NCBI GenBank assembly: GCA_026706395.1
Contig: JAPOYU010000149.1
Span: 1 to 14,459, forward strand
DNA from: Chloroflexota bacterium
GTDB taxonomy: Bacteria; Chloroflexota; Anaerolineae; Aggregatilineales; Phototrophicaceae
Length of the DNA stretch: 14,459 nt
Direction: 5' to 3'
Below, one piece after another: positions 7,400 through 14,422 of this stretch. A program made the translations under genes and the position numbers. Numbering within the stretch: position 1 is the stretch's first letter; each line of letters begins with the position of its first letter. Under the pieces are notes generated by a model. The model searched no databases and was not told the origin of the DNA. It saw only the letters and a list, made by a program, of their open reading frames with translations.

Positions 7400-8191
7400 G
7401 TGAAGGAGAAACGTCGCCTCGACCAACTACTGGTCGATCGGCTGATCGCACAAAGCCGCAGCAAGGCAGCCGCAGTGATCATGGCCGGCGAAGTGCGCGT
7501 CAACGACCGCCTCATTGACAAGCCAGGCACAATGGTCCGACTGGACGCCAATGTCATCGTGAAACAGAAGCCCCGTTACGTTGGGCGCGGAGGCCTGAAG
7601 CTGGAAGCCGCAATCGAAGCATTCGACATTGATCCCGCTGGCAAAGTCTGCGCTGATGTCGGCGCCAGTACCGGCGGCTTCACCGATTGCCTCTTGCAGC
7701 ACGGGGCGGCCATAGTATATGCGATTGATGTCGGCAGCGGCATCATGGACTACCGCTTGCGTGTCGACGACCGCGTCATCCTGCTGGAGAACACCAATGC
7801 CCGTCACCTCGATCGATTGCCGGAATCACCCCAATTGGTCACCATTGACGTCTCATTCATTTCCCTGCGTCACATTTTGCCCGCAGTCACAAAATGGATT
7901 GCTGCCGGTTCCGACATCGTCGCGCTCGTCAAACCCCAGTTTGAAGCCGGGAAAGGCGAGGTCGGCAAAGGCGGTATTGTGCGTGCTCGTGCTGTGCATC
8001 GGCGAGTGCTGAATGCCATCGTAGAACATGCCGCGACGCTTGGATTCACTCCGCTCGAAATCCTGCGCTCGCCCATCACAGGCGCCAAAGGCAATGAGGA
8101 ATATCTGCTCTGGCTGCGTTTGGATTCCGATACGACTGCAACAGTTGATTTCCAGAATCAAATCGACTCGCTTTTCGCAACCGGCGAGTAG
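7400..8191 (+). CDS. tlyA: TlyA-family rRNA 2'-O-methyltransferase (S4 + FtsJ domains)
   Basis: A cytosolic SAM-dependent methyltransferase; characterised relatives methylate ribose of 16S C1409 and/or 23S C1920. The 263-aa length matches the family. Residues 5-57 form an S4 RNA-binding domain (RRLDQLLVDR, AGEVRVND), joined by RYVGRGGLKLEAA to an FtsJ-type domain with the SAM loop ADVGASTGGFTDCLLQ (85-100). The catalytic K-D-K-E set is visible: K67 in GGLKLE, D150 in TIDVSF, K178 in LVKPQFE and E234 in GNEEYL. The start is GTG 7400, supported by GAGG at 7390-7393 six bases upstream and by the position of the S4 domain. It lies two bases after the preceding gene and is probably cotranscribed. 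The older name 'hemolysin A' reflects an uncertain phenotype, not the enzymatic role. Confidence 0.94.
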   Translation: MKEKRRLDQLLVDRLIAQSRSKAAAVIMAGEVRVNDRLIDKPGTMVRLDANVIVKQKPRYVGRGGLKLEAAIEAFDIDPAGKVCADVGASTGGFTDCLLQHGAAIVYAIDVGSGIMDYRLRVDDRVILLENTNARHLDRLPESPQLVTIDVSFISLRHILPAVTKWIAAGSDIVALVKPQFEAGKGEVGKGGIVRARAVHRRVLNAIVEHAATLGFTPLEILRSPITGAKGNEEYLLWLRLDSDTTATVDFQNQIDSLFATGE

Positions 8192-8259
8192 CTTCCCCTA
8201 TCCCGGCGTCCATTCATGATTCATAATGGCAAGCTGAGCCCAGGGAGAAACGTTACTCA

Positions 8260-10059
8260 ATGAGTATCGAGCGCATCAGGAATTTCTGCATAATCGCGCA
8301 TGTTGATCACGGCAAAAGCACCTTGGCGGACCGGTTGCTGGAACTTACGCACACGGTCAGCGCTCGCGATATGCAAGAGCAACTCTTGGATAGCATGGCG
8401 CTCGAGCGCGAACGCGGCGTCACCATCAAAGCATCGGCCGTGCGCATGCTGTATACCGCTCGTGACGACATCGAATACGTTATCAACCTCATTGATACGC
8501 CTGGGCACGTCGATTTCACCTACGAGGTCAGCCGAGCCTTGCAAGCCTGTGAAGGCGCCATCCTCGTAGTTGATGCCAGCCAGGGTATCGAAGCGCAAAC
8601 CTTGTCCAACGTCTATCTGGCGCTGGAGCAAGATCTCGAAATCATCCCGGTGATCAACAAGATCGACCTTCCAGCGGCGCAACCCGACGAAATCGCTGGT
8701 GATGTTGAAGAGCTGCTCGGCACCCCGGTCGCGGAAATGCCCCGTATTTCCGCCAAAAATGGAATCGGCATTGCGGATGTCCTGCACAAAGTCATTGGCG
8801 AAGTGCCGCCCCCAGTCACGCATATTGATGAAAGCCTGCGCGCGCTCGTTTTCGATTCCCACTACGATGCTTACAAGGGGGTGATCGCCTATGTACGCAT
8901 CATCGACGGCGAAGTCGGCAAGCGAGACTTGCTACGTTTGTACGCCACCGGCGCTCGATTTGAACCCGTTGAGATCGGCGTCTTTGATCCATTGATGCGT
9001 ACAGTCGAATCCTTGCGCGCTGGGGAAGTCGGCTACATCGCCACCGGCTTGAAGACTGTGCAGGAATGCCGCGTCGGCGATACTATCACCTACGCGAAAC
9101 ACGGTACCGAGAATCCATTGCCCGGCTACGAACGAATCAAACCGATGGTATTCGCCGGCATCTACCCGACAAACAACGAAGATTATGCCGATCTGCGCGA
9201 CGCGCTCGAAAAGCTGCAGCTCAACGATGCCTCCCTCGTTTATCAGCCGGAAACATCTCAGGCGCTGAACTTCGGTTTTCGCGCCGGCTTCCTCGGTCTC
9301 TTCCACATGGAAATCATCCAGGAACGATTGGAGCGCGAATACGATCTCGATATCCTGGCGACCGCGCCGAGTGTCGAATATCGCGTTCTGCTCAAGGACG
9401 GCGAGACCGTGCTAATCGACAGTCCTGCCCTGTTGCCGGATGAAAGTACAATCGAGGAAATCCAGGAACCCTGGATGAAGATTCAAGTCTACCTGCCGCA
9501 GACCTACATCGGCGCCGTGATGGACCTCGCCATCAAGAAACGCGGCAGTTATGAGACCACCGAGTATCTTGACGCTAGCCGCGTCATCTTGCACTTCGAG
9601 ATTCCGCTTTCAGAGATCATCATCGACTTCTATGACAAGCTCAAGAGTGTGACCCAAGGTTACGCCAGCCTCGATTACCAGTTTCATGAGTACCGCGCCG
9701 GCGATCTGGTCAAAGTGGATGTTCTCGTCAACGAAGATCGCGTCGACGCCCTCGCCATGATCTGCCATCGCGACGACGCCTATCACAGAGGGCAACGCCT
9801 CGTCAGCCGCCTCAAGAAACTTATTCCTCGTCAGATGTTTACCGTGCCGGTGCAAGCGGCAGTTGGGAAACGCGTCATCTCTCGCGCCAACGTGCGCGCC
9901 CTTCGAAAAGATGTCCTGGCCAAGTGTTACGGCGGTGATGTAACACGGAAGAAGAAGCTGCTTGAGAAGCAGAAAAAAGGCAAGAAGCGGATGAAAATGA
10001 TCGGCTCGGTCGAAGTTCCGCAAGAAGCCTTCATGGCGCTGCTGAGCTTGGATGAATAA
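8260..10059 (+). CDS. lepA: Elongation factor 4 (LepA), ribosome back-translocation GTPase
   Basis: A translational GTPase acting on stalled or mistranslocated ribosomes and in ribosome biogenesis; associated with the membrane in some bacteria. The 599-aa length is canonical. GTPase motifs are intact: G1 AHVDHGKST (13-21) with catalytic-type H83 in DTPGH (79-83, G3), switch I RERGVTIKA (50-58) and G4 NKID (133-136). The LepA-specific C-terminal domain ends in the basic KKKLLEKQKKGKKRMK stretch followed by GSVEVPQEAFMALLSLDE. It is not EF-G (no domain IV of that type, shorter) and not TypA/BipA. The start at ATG 8260 fits the universal MSIERIRNFCIIAHVDHGK beginning; GGGAG at 8243-8247 is a somewhat distant ribosome-binding site. 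The 68 bases after tlyA contain no clear terminator, so transcription from tlyA may continue into it. Confidence 0.98.
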   Translation: MSIERIRNFCIIAHVDHGKSTLADRLLELTHTVSARDMQEQLLDSMALERERGVTIKASAVRMLYTARDDIEYVINLIDTPGHVDFTYEVSRALQACEGAILVVDASQGIEAQTLSNVYLALEQDLEIIPVINKIDLPAAQPDEIAGDVEELLGTPVAEMPRISAKNGIGIADVLHKVIGEVPPPVTHIDESLRALVFDSHYDAYKGVIAYVRIIDGEVGKRDLLRLYATGARFEPVEIGVFDPLMRTVESLRAGEVGYIATGLKTVQECRVGDTITYAKHGTENPLPGYERIKPMVFAGIYPTNNEDYADLRDALEKLQLNDASLVYQPETSQALNFGFRAGFLGLFHMEIIQERLEREYDLDILATAPSVEYRVLLKDGETVLIDSPALLPDESTIEEIQEPWMKIQVYLPQTYIGAVMDLAIKKRGSYETTEYLDASRVILHFEIPLSEIIIDFYDKLKSVTQGYASLDYQFHEYRAGDLVKVDVLVNEDRVDALAMICHRDDAYHRGQRLVSRLKKLIPRQMFTVPVQAAVGKRVISRANVRALRKDVLAKCYGGDVTRKKKLLEKQKKGKKRMKMIGSVEVPQEAFMALLSLDE

Positions 10060-10080
10060 AGCTGCCGCGCGCTGAGACGC

Positions 10081-11307
10081 CTAACTGCGGTAGCGCTCCT
10101 TTATCATGCGCCACAAGTTCGCCAAGCCCCAGCGCGACAGCCACTCGCGCGCCAAGTGTGAACCCGTCCCGAAGCCATAAACGCGGTAAGCGCTATTCCA
10201 TGCTGTGCTGATCGCGATGGCGCTGCCCTGTTCGATATCGGCGTTTTCGTCCAAATCTGGATAGCTCAACACGACGATGCAAGCGTCGACGCGGAGCGTC
10301 TCGCGTTCGCGCTCGGCAGTTTCGATTGCGAATTCCCGCAGGGATGCTTCCGCCACGTCGACCGCGTAATGACTGTAGAGTTGATAGGGATCTTCAACTT
10401 GCGTCGACGAAAACAGGTCGGAGTCATGCTCCCAGTTCGCGCTTATGACGCCCGGCAGTCCAGCCTCAATAACGTGAATTCGCAAACTGCGCTTCTTGAC
10501 TTCGCGCCAAACGACATCTTCCAAGGTCGTGTCATCTATCCCGTAAATATGCTGGCCGACCTGCCCTTCCAATCGCGCTTGCATCTCATCGAGCAGTTCA
10601 GCGGCTTCTTCTTTGCTCTCCGCCTTTGCCGTCACGCGAATATCAACGCAACCATGGTGTGCCGCCAAGCCAACGCTTGGGTTCGTTTCGCTAAGAATGT
10701 CTTTGCCAATCTGGTCATCAAGCGAGCTCTCGCCAATGCCCGCCGTCCGCAGTATGCGAGCTACAATGATGCCCAGCCGATACTTCCGCAATAGGTAAGG
10801 CACGACCGCTTCCGTCATCAGAAATTTCATCTCGCGTGGTACGCCGGGCAGGCTGATCACCACCCCGCGCTCTGATTCCACAATGAATGCAGGCGCCGTG
10901 CCGACCGGGTTCTCCACCAAGATCGCGCCTTGCGGCAAGAAGGCTTGCTGACGATTGTTTTCCGTCATTTCGCTGCCGAATCCGCGGAAGCGCTCAGCGA
11001 TGCCATCATATAGCGACTGGTGAAACTCAAGCGGGCTGGCAACGGCATCCGCTACCGCCTGTCTGGTCATGTCATCAACAGTTGGGCCCAATCCGCCAGT
11101 TGTGATCACGATTTCGGCGCGGTCCAATGCGGCAGAGATTGCATCTGTTATCCTCCCTAAGTTGTCGCCGACAGTCGTCATGAAATACATGTTCACGCCG
11201 ATATCGCGAAGCTGCCGCGCCATGAATACGGAATTCGTATCCGTAATCTCACCCAGCAAGAGCTCTGTACCGATGGCGATGATCTCGGCATTGGGATTGT
11301 CAGGCAT
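10081..11307 (-). CDS. cinA: CinA-family protein with intact N-terminal half and degenerate C-terminal amidohydrolase domain
   Basis: A two-domain protein of 408 aa, the usual CinA length. Residues 4-170 form the COG1058/MoCF-like domain: AEIIAIGTELLLGEITDTNS (7-26), ITTGGLGPTVDDMTR (68-82), ENPVGTAPAF (132-141) and LPGVPREM (153-160). In family members this half has ADP-ribose pyrophosphatase-type activity. Residues 180-270 are the linker domain. The C-terminal COG1546/PncC region (from about 270), normally nicotinamide-nucleotide amidohydrolase, aligns by TLEDVVW but lacks its motifs. ESCTGG reads EAGLPG (281-286), and the TGIAGPGG stretch reads LSYPDLDENAD (347-357). Deamidation of NMN by this half is therefore unlikely. 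The ATG at 11307 has AGAGGAAGG just upstream. The gene is convergent with lepA (21 bases apart) and divergent from the ABC ATPase gene. Confidence 0.88.
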   Translation of the reverse strand: MPDNPNAEIIAIGTELLLGEITDTNSVFMARQLRDIGVNMYFMTTVGDNLGRITDAISAALDRAEIVITTGGLGPTVDDMTRQAVADAVASPLEFHQSLYDGIAERFRGFGSEMTENNRQQAFLPQGAILVENPVGTAPAFIVESERGVVISLPGVPREMKFLMTEAVVPYLLRKYRLGIIVARILRTAGIGESSLDDQIGKDILSETNPSVGLAAHHGCVDIRVTAKAESKEEAAELLDEMQARLEGQVGQHIYGIDDTTLEDVVWREVKKRSLRIHVIEAGLPGVISANWEHDSDLFSSTQVEDPYQLYSHYAVDVAEASLREFAIETAERERETLRVDACIVVLSYPDLDENADIEQGSAIAISTAWNSAYRVYGFGTGSHLAREWLSRWGLANLWRMIKERYRS

Positions 11308-11363
11308 GCCTTCCTCTTCTACACTTGCTTTCCTGGCAATTTGATTTCTTCACGACGAATTCT

Positions 11364-11399
11364 TTGCAATCCGCCAAAAAAGTGGATATAATTGCCACT
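11364..11399 (+). promoter_or_regulatory. Housekeeping-type promoter for the ABC ATPase gene, with inverted repeat over the -10 box
   Basis: TTGCAA (11364-11369), a 17-base spacer and TATAAT (11387-11392) form a near-consensus sigma70-type promoter. The start would be near 11399, leaving a leader of about 85 bases. The arms AGTGG (11381-11385) and CCACT (11395-11399), nine bases apart, flank the -10 box symmetrically and could be a repressor operator. No factor can be named. Confidence 0.7.
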
Positions 11400-11483
11400 A
11401 TAAAAATATCTTGCTGTCAAGTAGGGTATTTGTGCAGATTCACCAATCTTTTCGTCCATCTACTTATTCCAACGGAGGTTACT

Positions 11484-12611
11484 GTGGCCGGTGTCACTTT
11501 CAATCATGTTTCAAAGGATTTCGGTGATCAACGTGTTGTTTCGGACTTGAATATTGAAGTCCATGATAAGGAATTCCTGGTCTTCGTCGGCCCTTCAGGC
11601 TGTGGCAAATCCACCAGCCTGCGCATGCTGGCGGGCCTGGAAGAAATAACCGAAGGCGAAATCCTTATCGGCGACCGCGTTGTGAACAACGTCGCGCCGA
11701 AAGACCGCGATGTCGCAATGGTTTTCCAGAGCTACGCCTTGTATCCGCACATGACCGTCTATGATAACATGGCATTCGGCCTCAAGCTGCGTAAAACCCC
11801 GAAGAAAATCATTGACGAGCGCGTAAACGAAGCCGCAAACGAACTGGGTATCGGCCACTTGCTTGATCGCCGTCCGCGGCAGCTCTCCGGTGGCCAGCGT
11901 CAGCGTGTGGCTGTCGGCCGAGCGATCGTTCGCGAGCCCGCCGTCTTCCTCATGGATGAGCCGCTATCCAACCTGGACGCGAAACTGCGCGTGGAAGCGC
12001 GATCCTTCATCAGCCGCCTGCACCAAAGGCTGGAGACAACCTTCATTTACGTGACCCACGATCAGGTCGAGGCGATGACGATGGGAACCCGCATCTGCGT
12101 TCTCAACGAAGGCGAATTGCAGCAGATCGATTCCCCCTTCAATCTCTATCACAACCCGCACAACGTCTTCGTCGCCGGTTTCATCGGCAGCCCGTCCATG
12201 AACTTCTTTGATGCCGTTCTCAAAGAAGATGGTGATTCACTTGTTGTGGACACCGGCGCCTTCAGCCTGCCCGTCCCGGCCAGCAAGGCTGACTCCTTCC
12301 GCAGCCACGCCGGCATGGAAGTGATCTGCGGCATCCGCCCCGAAGATATCCATGACACGAACTATCTGCCCCAAGGCATCATCCCTGCCAATCTGTCCTC
12401 GAGCGTTGAAGTCGTCGAGCAGATGGGCAACGAGGTGATCATCTATCTCGAAAGTGGCGGCAAGAATTTCATCGCGCGGACCGACCCACGTACCGGCGCC
12501 ACCGTTGGCCAGGAAATGGGCGTCACCTTCAACCTCGACAACATGCACATCTTCGATACCAACACCGAAGCTTCACTCGCCTACGAGACGAAGATGAAAG
12601 AAGCTGTGTAG
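11484..12611 (+). CDS. UgpC/MsmK/MalK-type ABC transporter ATPase (carbohydrate uptake CUT1)
   Basis: Energises ABC import of sugars or glycerol-3-phosphate-like solutes at the inner face of the membrane. The 375-aa product has Walker A GPSGCGKST (36-44), Q-loop Q82 in VFQSYALYPHMTV, signature LSGGQRQR (134-141), Walker B VFLMDEP (154-160) with E159, the D-loop SNLDAKLR and switch His H192 in VTHDQVEAMTMG. After FIGSPSMN (233-240) come the OB/TOBE regulatory domains of the MalK group (GIRPEDIH, 283-290). The start is fixed at GTG 11484 by GGAGG at 11474-11478, five bases upstream. The frame is open further upstream to 11325 but carries no signal, and the promoter lies inside that stretch. No permease or binding protein adjoins it. 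In this family such orphan ATPases often serve several transporters (MsmK-like), which is the inference here. Confidence 0.93.
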   Translation: MAGVTFNHVSKDFGDQRVVSDLNIEVHDKEFLVFVGPSGCGKSTSLRMLAGLEEITEGEILIGDRVVNNVAPKDRDVAMVFQSYALYPHMTVYDNMAFGLKLRKTPKKIIDERVNEAANELGIGHLLDRRPRQLSGGQRQRVAVGRAIVREPAVFLMDEPLSNLDAKLRVEARSFISRLHQRLETTFIYVTHDQVEAMTMGTRICVLNEGELQQIDSPFNLYHNPHNVFVAGFIGSPSMNFFDAVLKEDGDSLVVDTGAFSLPVPASKADSFRSHAGMEVICGIRPEDIHDTNYLPQGIIPANLSSSVEVVEQMGNEVIIYLESGGKNFIARTDPRTGATVGQEMGVTFNLDNMHIFDTNTEASLAYETKMKEAV

Positions 12612-12638
12612 ATCACGTCCGATACACCAATCGAGACA

Positions 12639-12668
12639 AAAAAGAGCCGCTTTTCTGCGGCTCTTTTT
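12639..12668. terminator. Bidirectional intrinsic terminator
   Basis: A perfect 12-base inverted repeat: AAAAAGAGCCGC (12639-12650), loop TTTTCT, GCGGCTCTTTTT (12657-12668). The GC-rich core is followed by a T-run on both strands. It sits 27 bases after the ABC ATPase stop and 19 bases past the stop of the minus-strand OB-fold gene, so it can end both convergent transcripts. Confidence 0.92.
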
Positions 12669-12687
12669 CATTGCTTCTCTCATTGCC

Positions 12688-12993
12688 TTACTTTAGCGCG
12701 GGTCTGAACTTGTATCCATAGACGATCATGCCACGATCGCCGTCTGTCGTCAGCTTCCGCGTCACCATTTCAACGCGTTCGCCGATCTCAACCTTGCTAT
12801 CCACGTCTGTCAACTGCGCGGTGATTAAACTGTCGTCCTCCAGCCGGATTAGCGCCAAGCGATACGGCACTTGCCCGACAAAGCCTTCAGGCGCCTCAAG
12901 CACTGTCGTAGCGCTGTAGACCGTGCCGAACATACCGGCCGCATCCTGCCGCGATTCCAGATTAGCGAACCGGGCATCTTGAAAACTTGTCAT
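12688..12993 (-). CDS. DUF35 OB-fold protein lacking the zinc ribbon (acyl-CoA-associated)
   Basis: A 101-aa protein matching only the C-terminal OB-fold half of DUF35 proteins: GTVYSATTVLEAPEGF (23-38), PYRLALIRLEDDSLITAQLT (43-62), VEIGERVEMVTRKL (68-81) and a final VYGYKFRPAL. In archaea a DUF35 protein bridges acetoacetyl-CoA thiolase and HMG-CoA synthase and contributes to a shared CoA site. The adjacent thiolase makes that role the best inference here. Normal members carry an N-terminal rubredoxin-like zinc ribbon with CxxC pairs; this one has no cysteine at all. Its ATG overlaps the TGA of the preceding 53-codon ORF (ATGA), which seems to supply the missing N-terminal part. The A/T-rich bidirectional terminator follows the stop. 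Confidence 0.85.
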   Translation of the reverse strand: MTSFQDARFANLESRQDAAGMFGTVYSATTVLEAPEGFVGQVPYRLALIRLEDDSLITAQLTDVDSKVEIGERVEMVTRKLTTDGDRGMIVYGYKFRPALK

Positions 12994-13151
12994 TTGGGCA
13001 GCCCTGCGATCTCGCGCTCCATCTGGACTTTCGGCGCGGTTTCATTGACCCGCGTTGCGTCCCTAGGCTCAGCAGCCTGTTGGCGGGTCCGCATATCCCG
13101 AACCAATCTATAGCGAAGCTTCTTGTTGCGCCAGTATTTCGCGACCTGCAT
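12990..13151 (-). CDS. 53-aa small protein resembling a cysteine-less DUF35 zinc-ribbon domain
   Basis: A short ORF read from ATG 13151 with a good ribosome-binding site (AGGAG at 13159-13163, seven bases upstream). Its TGA overlaps the OB-fold protein ATG by four bases. The product begins MQVAKYWRNKKLRYRLV and contains EPRDATRVNE. In ordinary DUF35 proteins, as recalled from the family, the start reads approximately (M)EV.RHWR.K.QRY.L followed by CPHC, then PPRDVCPHC. Here the spacing is kept but the first CxxC reads RTRQ and the second TRVN, so no zinc site is possible. Other frames in this stretch are closed, which argues against a simple sequencing frameshift hiding the cysteines. The likely role is a partner domain of the OB-fold protein in the thiolase/HMGS complex. 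It could instead be an unrelated small basic protein. Confidence 0.6.
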   Translation of the reverse strand: MQVAKYWRNKKLRYRLVRDMRTRQQAAEPRDATRVNETAPKVQMEREIAGLPK

Positions 13152-13153
13152 CC

Positions 13154-13168
13154 GAGCGCTCCTCGCTC
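13154..13168 (-). promoter_or_regulatory. Hairpin presenting the ribosome-binding site of the 53-aa ORF
   Basis: On the minus strand GAGCG, AGGAG, CGCTC are consecutive: a perfect five-base stem whose whole loop is the Shine-Dalgarno AGGAG, with ATG seven bases after the loop. The arrangement could tune translation of the small ORF and, through coupling, of the OB-fold protein. It is short enough to be chance. Confidence 0.3.
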
Positions 13169-13203
13169 AAGCTAACACTGCAATCCAGTCTAGGGTCGGC
13201 AGG

Positions 13204-13225
13204 CTATCAAAAGCTATCTTGATAG
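13204..13225. repeat. Short inverted repeat between the thiolase and DUF35 genes
   Basis: CTATCAA (13204-13210) and TTGATAG (13219-13225) are perfect inverted copies separated by eight bases. They lie in the 101-base gap between the thiolase stop (13253) and the small ORF start. No T-run follows on the minus strand, so it is not a classical terminator. A weak operator or RNA processing hairpin is possible. Confidence 0.35.
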
Positions 13226-13252
13226 GATTTGCCACTTGCAGAGCCTCTCACA

Positions 13253-14416
13253 TTAGTCCGCGCTCGCGCTCAGAATATGCGTGACGACTGTCGCGCCCAA
13301 TCCACCTACATTCTGTATCAAAGCGCAGTGCGCGCCAGCTACCTGGTTTTGCCCCGCTTCCCCGCGCAACTGCAGCGTCGCTTCAACCGCTTGGTAGACG
13401 CCGGCCGCGCCACTCGGATTCCCTCGGCTCTTCAGCCCGCCGAAACTGCTGATGGGCACGTCGCCACCCAGCCCGATTCGCGCACCGCCGTCGCTCGCCA
13501 GCTTCCAACCCTCGCCGGCCGAACTCAGCCCCAGTGCCTCCAATGAAAGCGTAGTCAAAATCGTAAAGGCGTCGTGCAGTTCAAGCAGGTGCATATCGGA
13601 CAAAGACAATCCAGCCATTTCCAGCGCGCGCTCCGTCGATCGCTGTACCGCACCAAGGTGCAGCGGGTTGTGGCGGTCCTGCAGCGTCAGGCTGTCAGTT
13701 GCTACGGCGCTTCCAAGAACAGGCACTGGCTGTGGCACGAGATCCGCCGCCACATCCGCCGCTGCCAGCACCACCGCCGCCGAACCATCTGCATCCGGCG
13801 CGCTATCAAAGAGGCTGACAGGATCGGCGATCATCGGCGCTTTCGCGAAGGAGCCAGCCCGCAGCTGATTCCGATACATCGCCCGCGGATTCCTGGCGCC
13901 GTTGCGATGCGCGTTGACGCTGAAGCCTTCAAAATCAGCCAATTCGACCCCATACTCAACCACATAACGGCGCATCAGCAATCCAGCCATAGCGGTCAGC
14001 GTCGCACCATTCACCGATTCAAAGTCCGCATCCAGGCTGACCCCGCGCGCCGTCAGCCGCGCCGGACCCATCATGTCCGTCGTCTTCTCCACGCCAATGA
14101 CCAAAGCCGTACTGACAGCGCCCGAAGCGACCGCCAGGCAGCCGGTGCGCAGCGCAGCGCCGCCGGAAGCGTCTCCCGCTTCACAGGTGTACGCCTCGAC
14201 TCCGCCAAGCCCAAGCTGACTCGCGATCAATGAGCCCAGTTGCGTCTGCTGGTTGTATGTCGCGCCGTATGAATTGCCGATGTATAGCGCGTTTACTTGC
14301 GCCAAGCCGGCGTCATCCAGAGCTTGTCGGCCGGCTTCCTGCGCCAAATCAGCGATTCCGCGCGACCAATGTTCACCTACCGCGGTCATCCCGCAGCCGA
14401 CGATTGATACATTCAT
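13253..14416 (-). CDS. Thiolase-superfamily protein (archaeal acetoacetyl-CoA thiolase/SCP2-thiolase type) with altered active site
   Basis: A 387-aa protein with the full thiolase fold. It starts MNVSIVGCGMTAVGEH and has LAVASGAVSTALVIGVEK (94-111), HDAFT (281-285), SSFGGLKSRGNPSGAAG (323-339) and QNVGGLGATVVTHIL (368-382). In archaeal homologues the enzyme condenses two acetyl-CoA to acetoacetyl-CoA and passes it to HMG-CoA synthase through a DUF35 bridge. Here the nucleophile loop, usually EAxCASGG, reads EAGDASGG with D82 for Cys, and the GHP His reads N333 (GNP). H281 is kept. C78 lies four residues before D82, not at the nucleophile position. Classical thiolase chemistry is doubtful; this may be a structural or acyl-binding subunit, or a subfamily with another mechanism. 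The start is six bases after an upstream stop, so it is probably in an operon. Confidence 0.88.
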   Translation of the reverse strand: MNVSIVGCGMTAVGEHWSRGIADLAQEAGRQALDDAGLAQVNALYIGNSYGATYNQQTQLGSLIASQLGLGGVEAYTCEAGDASGGAALRTGCLAVASGAVSTALVIGVEKTTDMMGPARLTARGVSLDADFESVNGATLTAMAGLLMRRYVVEYGVELADFEGFSVNAHRNGARNPRAMYRNQLRAGSFAKAPMIADPVSLFDSAPDADGSAAVVLAAADVAADLVPQPVPVLGSAVATDSLTLQDRHNPLHLGAVQRSTERALEMAGLSLSDMHLLELHDAFTILTTLSLEALGLSSAGEGWKLASDGGARIGLGGDVPISSFGGLKSRGNPSGAAGVYQAVEATLQLRGEAGQNQVAGAHCALIQNVGGLGATVVTHILSASAD

Positions 14417-14422
14417 GCGCTG

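Noticed and set aside
8257..8862. A long minus-strand open frame opposite lepA
   Set aside because: It lies entirely antisense to highly conserved GTPase domain codons and has no recognisable protein pattern; it is a codon-bias shadow.
10061..10094. Possible hairpin terminator between lepA and cinA (GCTGCCGC with GCGGTAGC)
   Set aside because: The arms pair with one G-U and an 18-base loop, there is no T-run on either strand, and it overlaps the cinA stop region.
11325..11483. 53-residue N-terminal extension of the ABC ATPase
   Set aside because: The extension contains the promoter boxes and the GGAGG of the GTG start; the family begins at the GVTFNHVSK strand.
12985..12998. Programmed -1 frameshift joining the 53-aa ORF to the OB-fold protein
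   Set aside because: The bases CCCAAAT are read as CCC AAA in the zero frame, which is not the X XXY YYZ phasing of slippery heptamers; stop-start coupling explains the overlap.
13574..14233. A 219-codon plus-strand open frame opposite the thiolase gene
   Set aside because: The product is Arg/His/Gln-rich with no domain pattern, while the minus strand encodes a clear thiolase fold; it is an antisense shadow.
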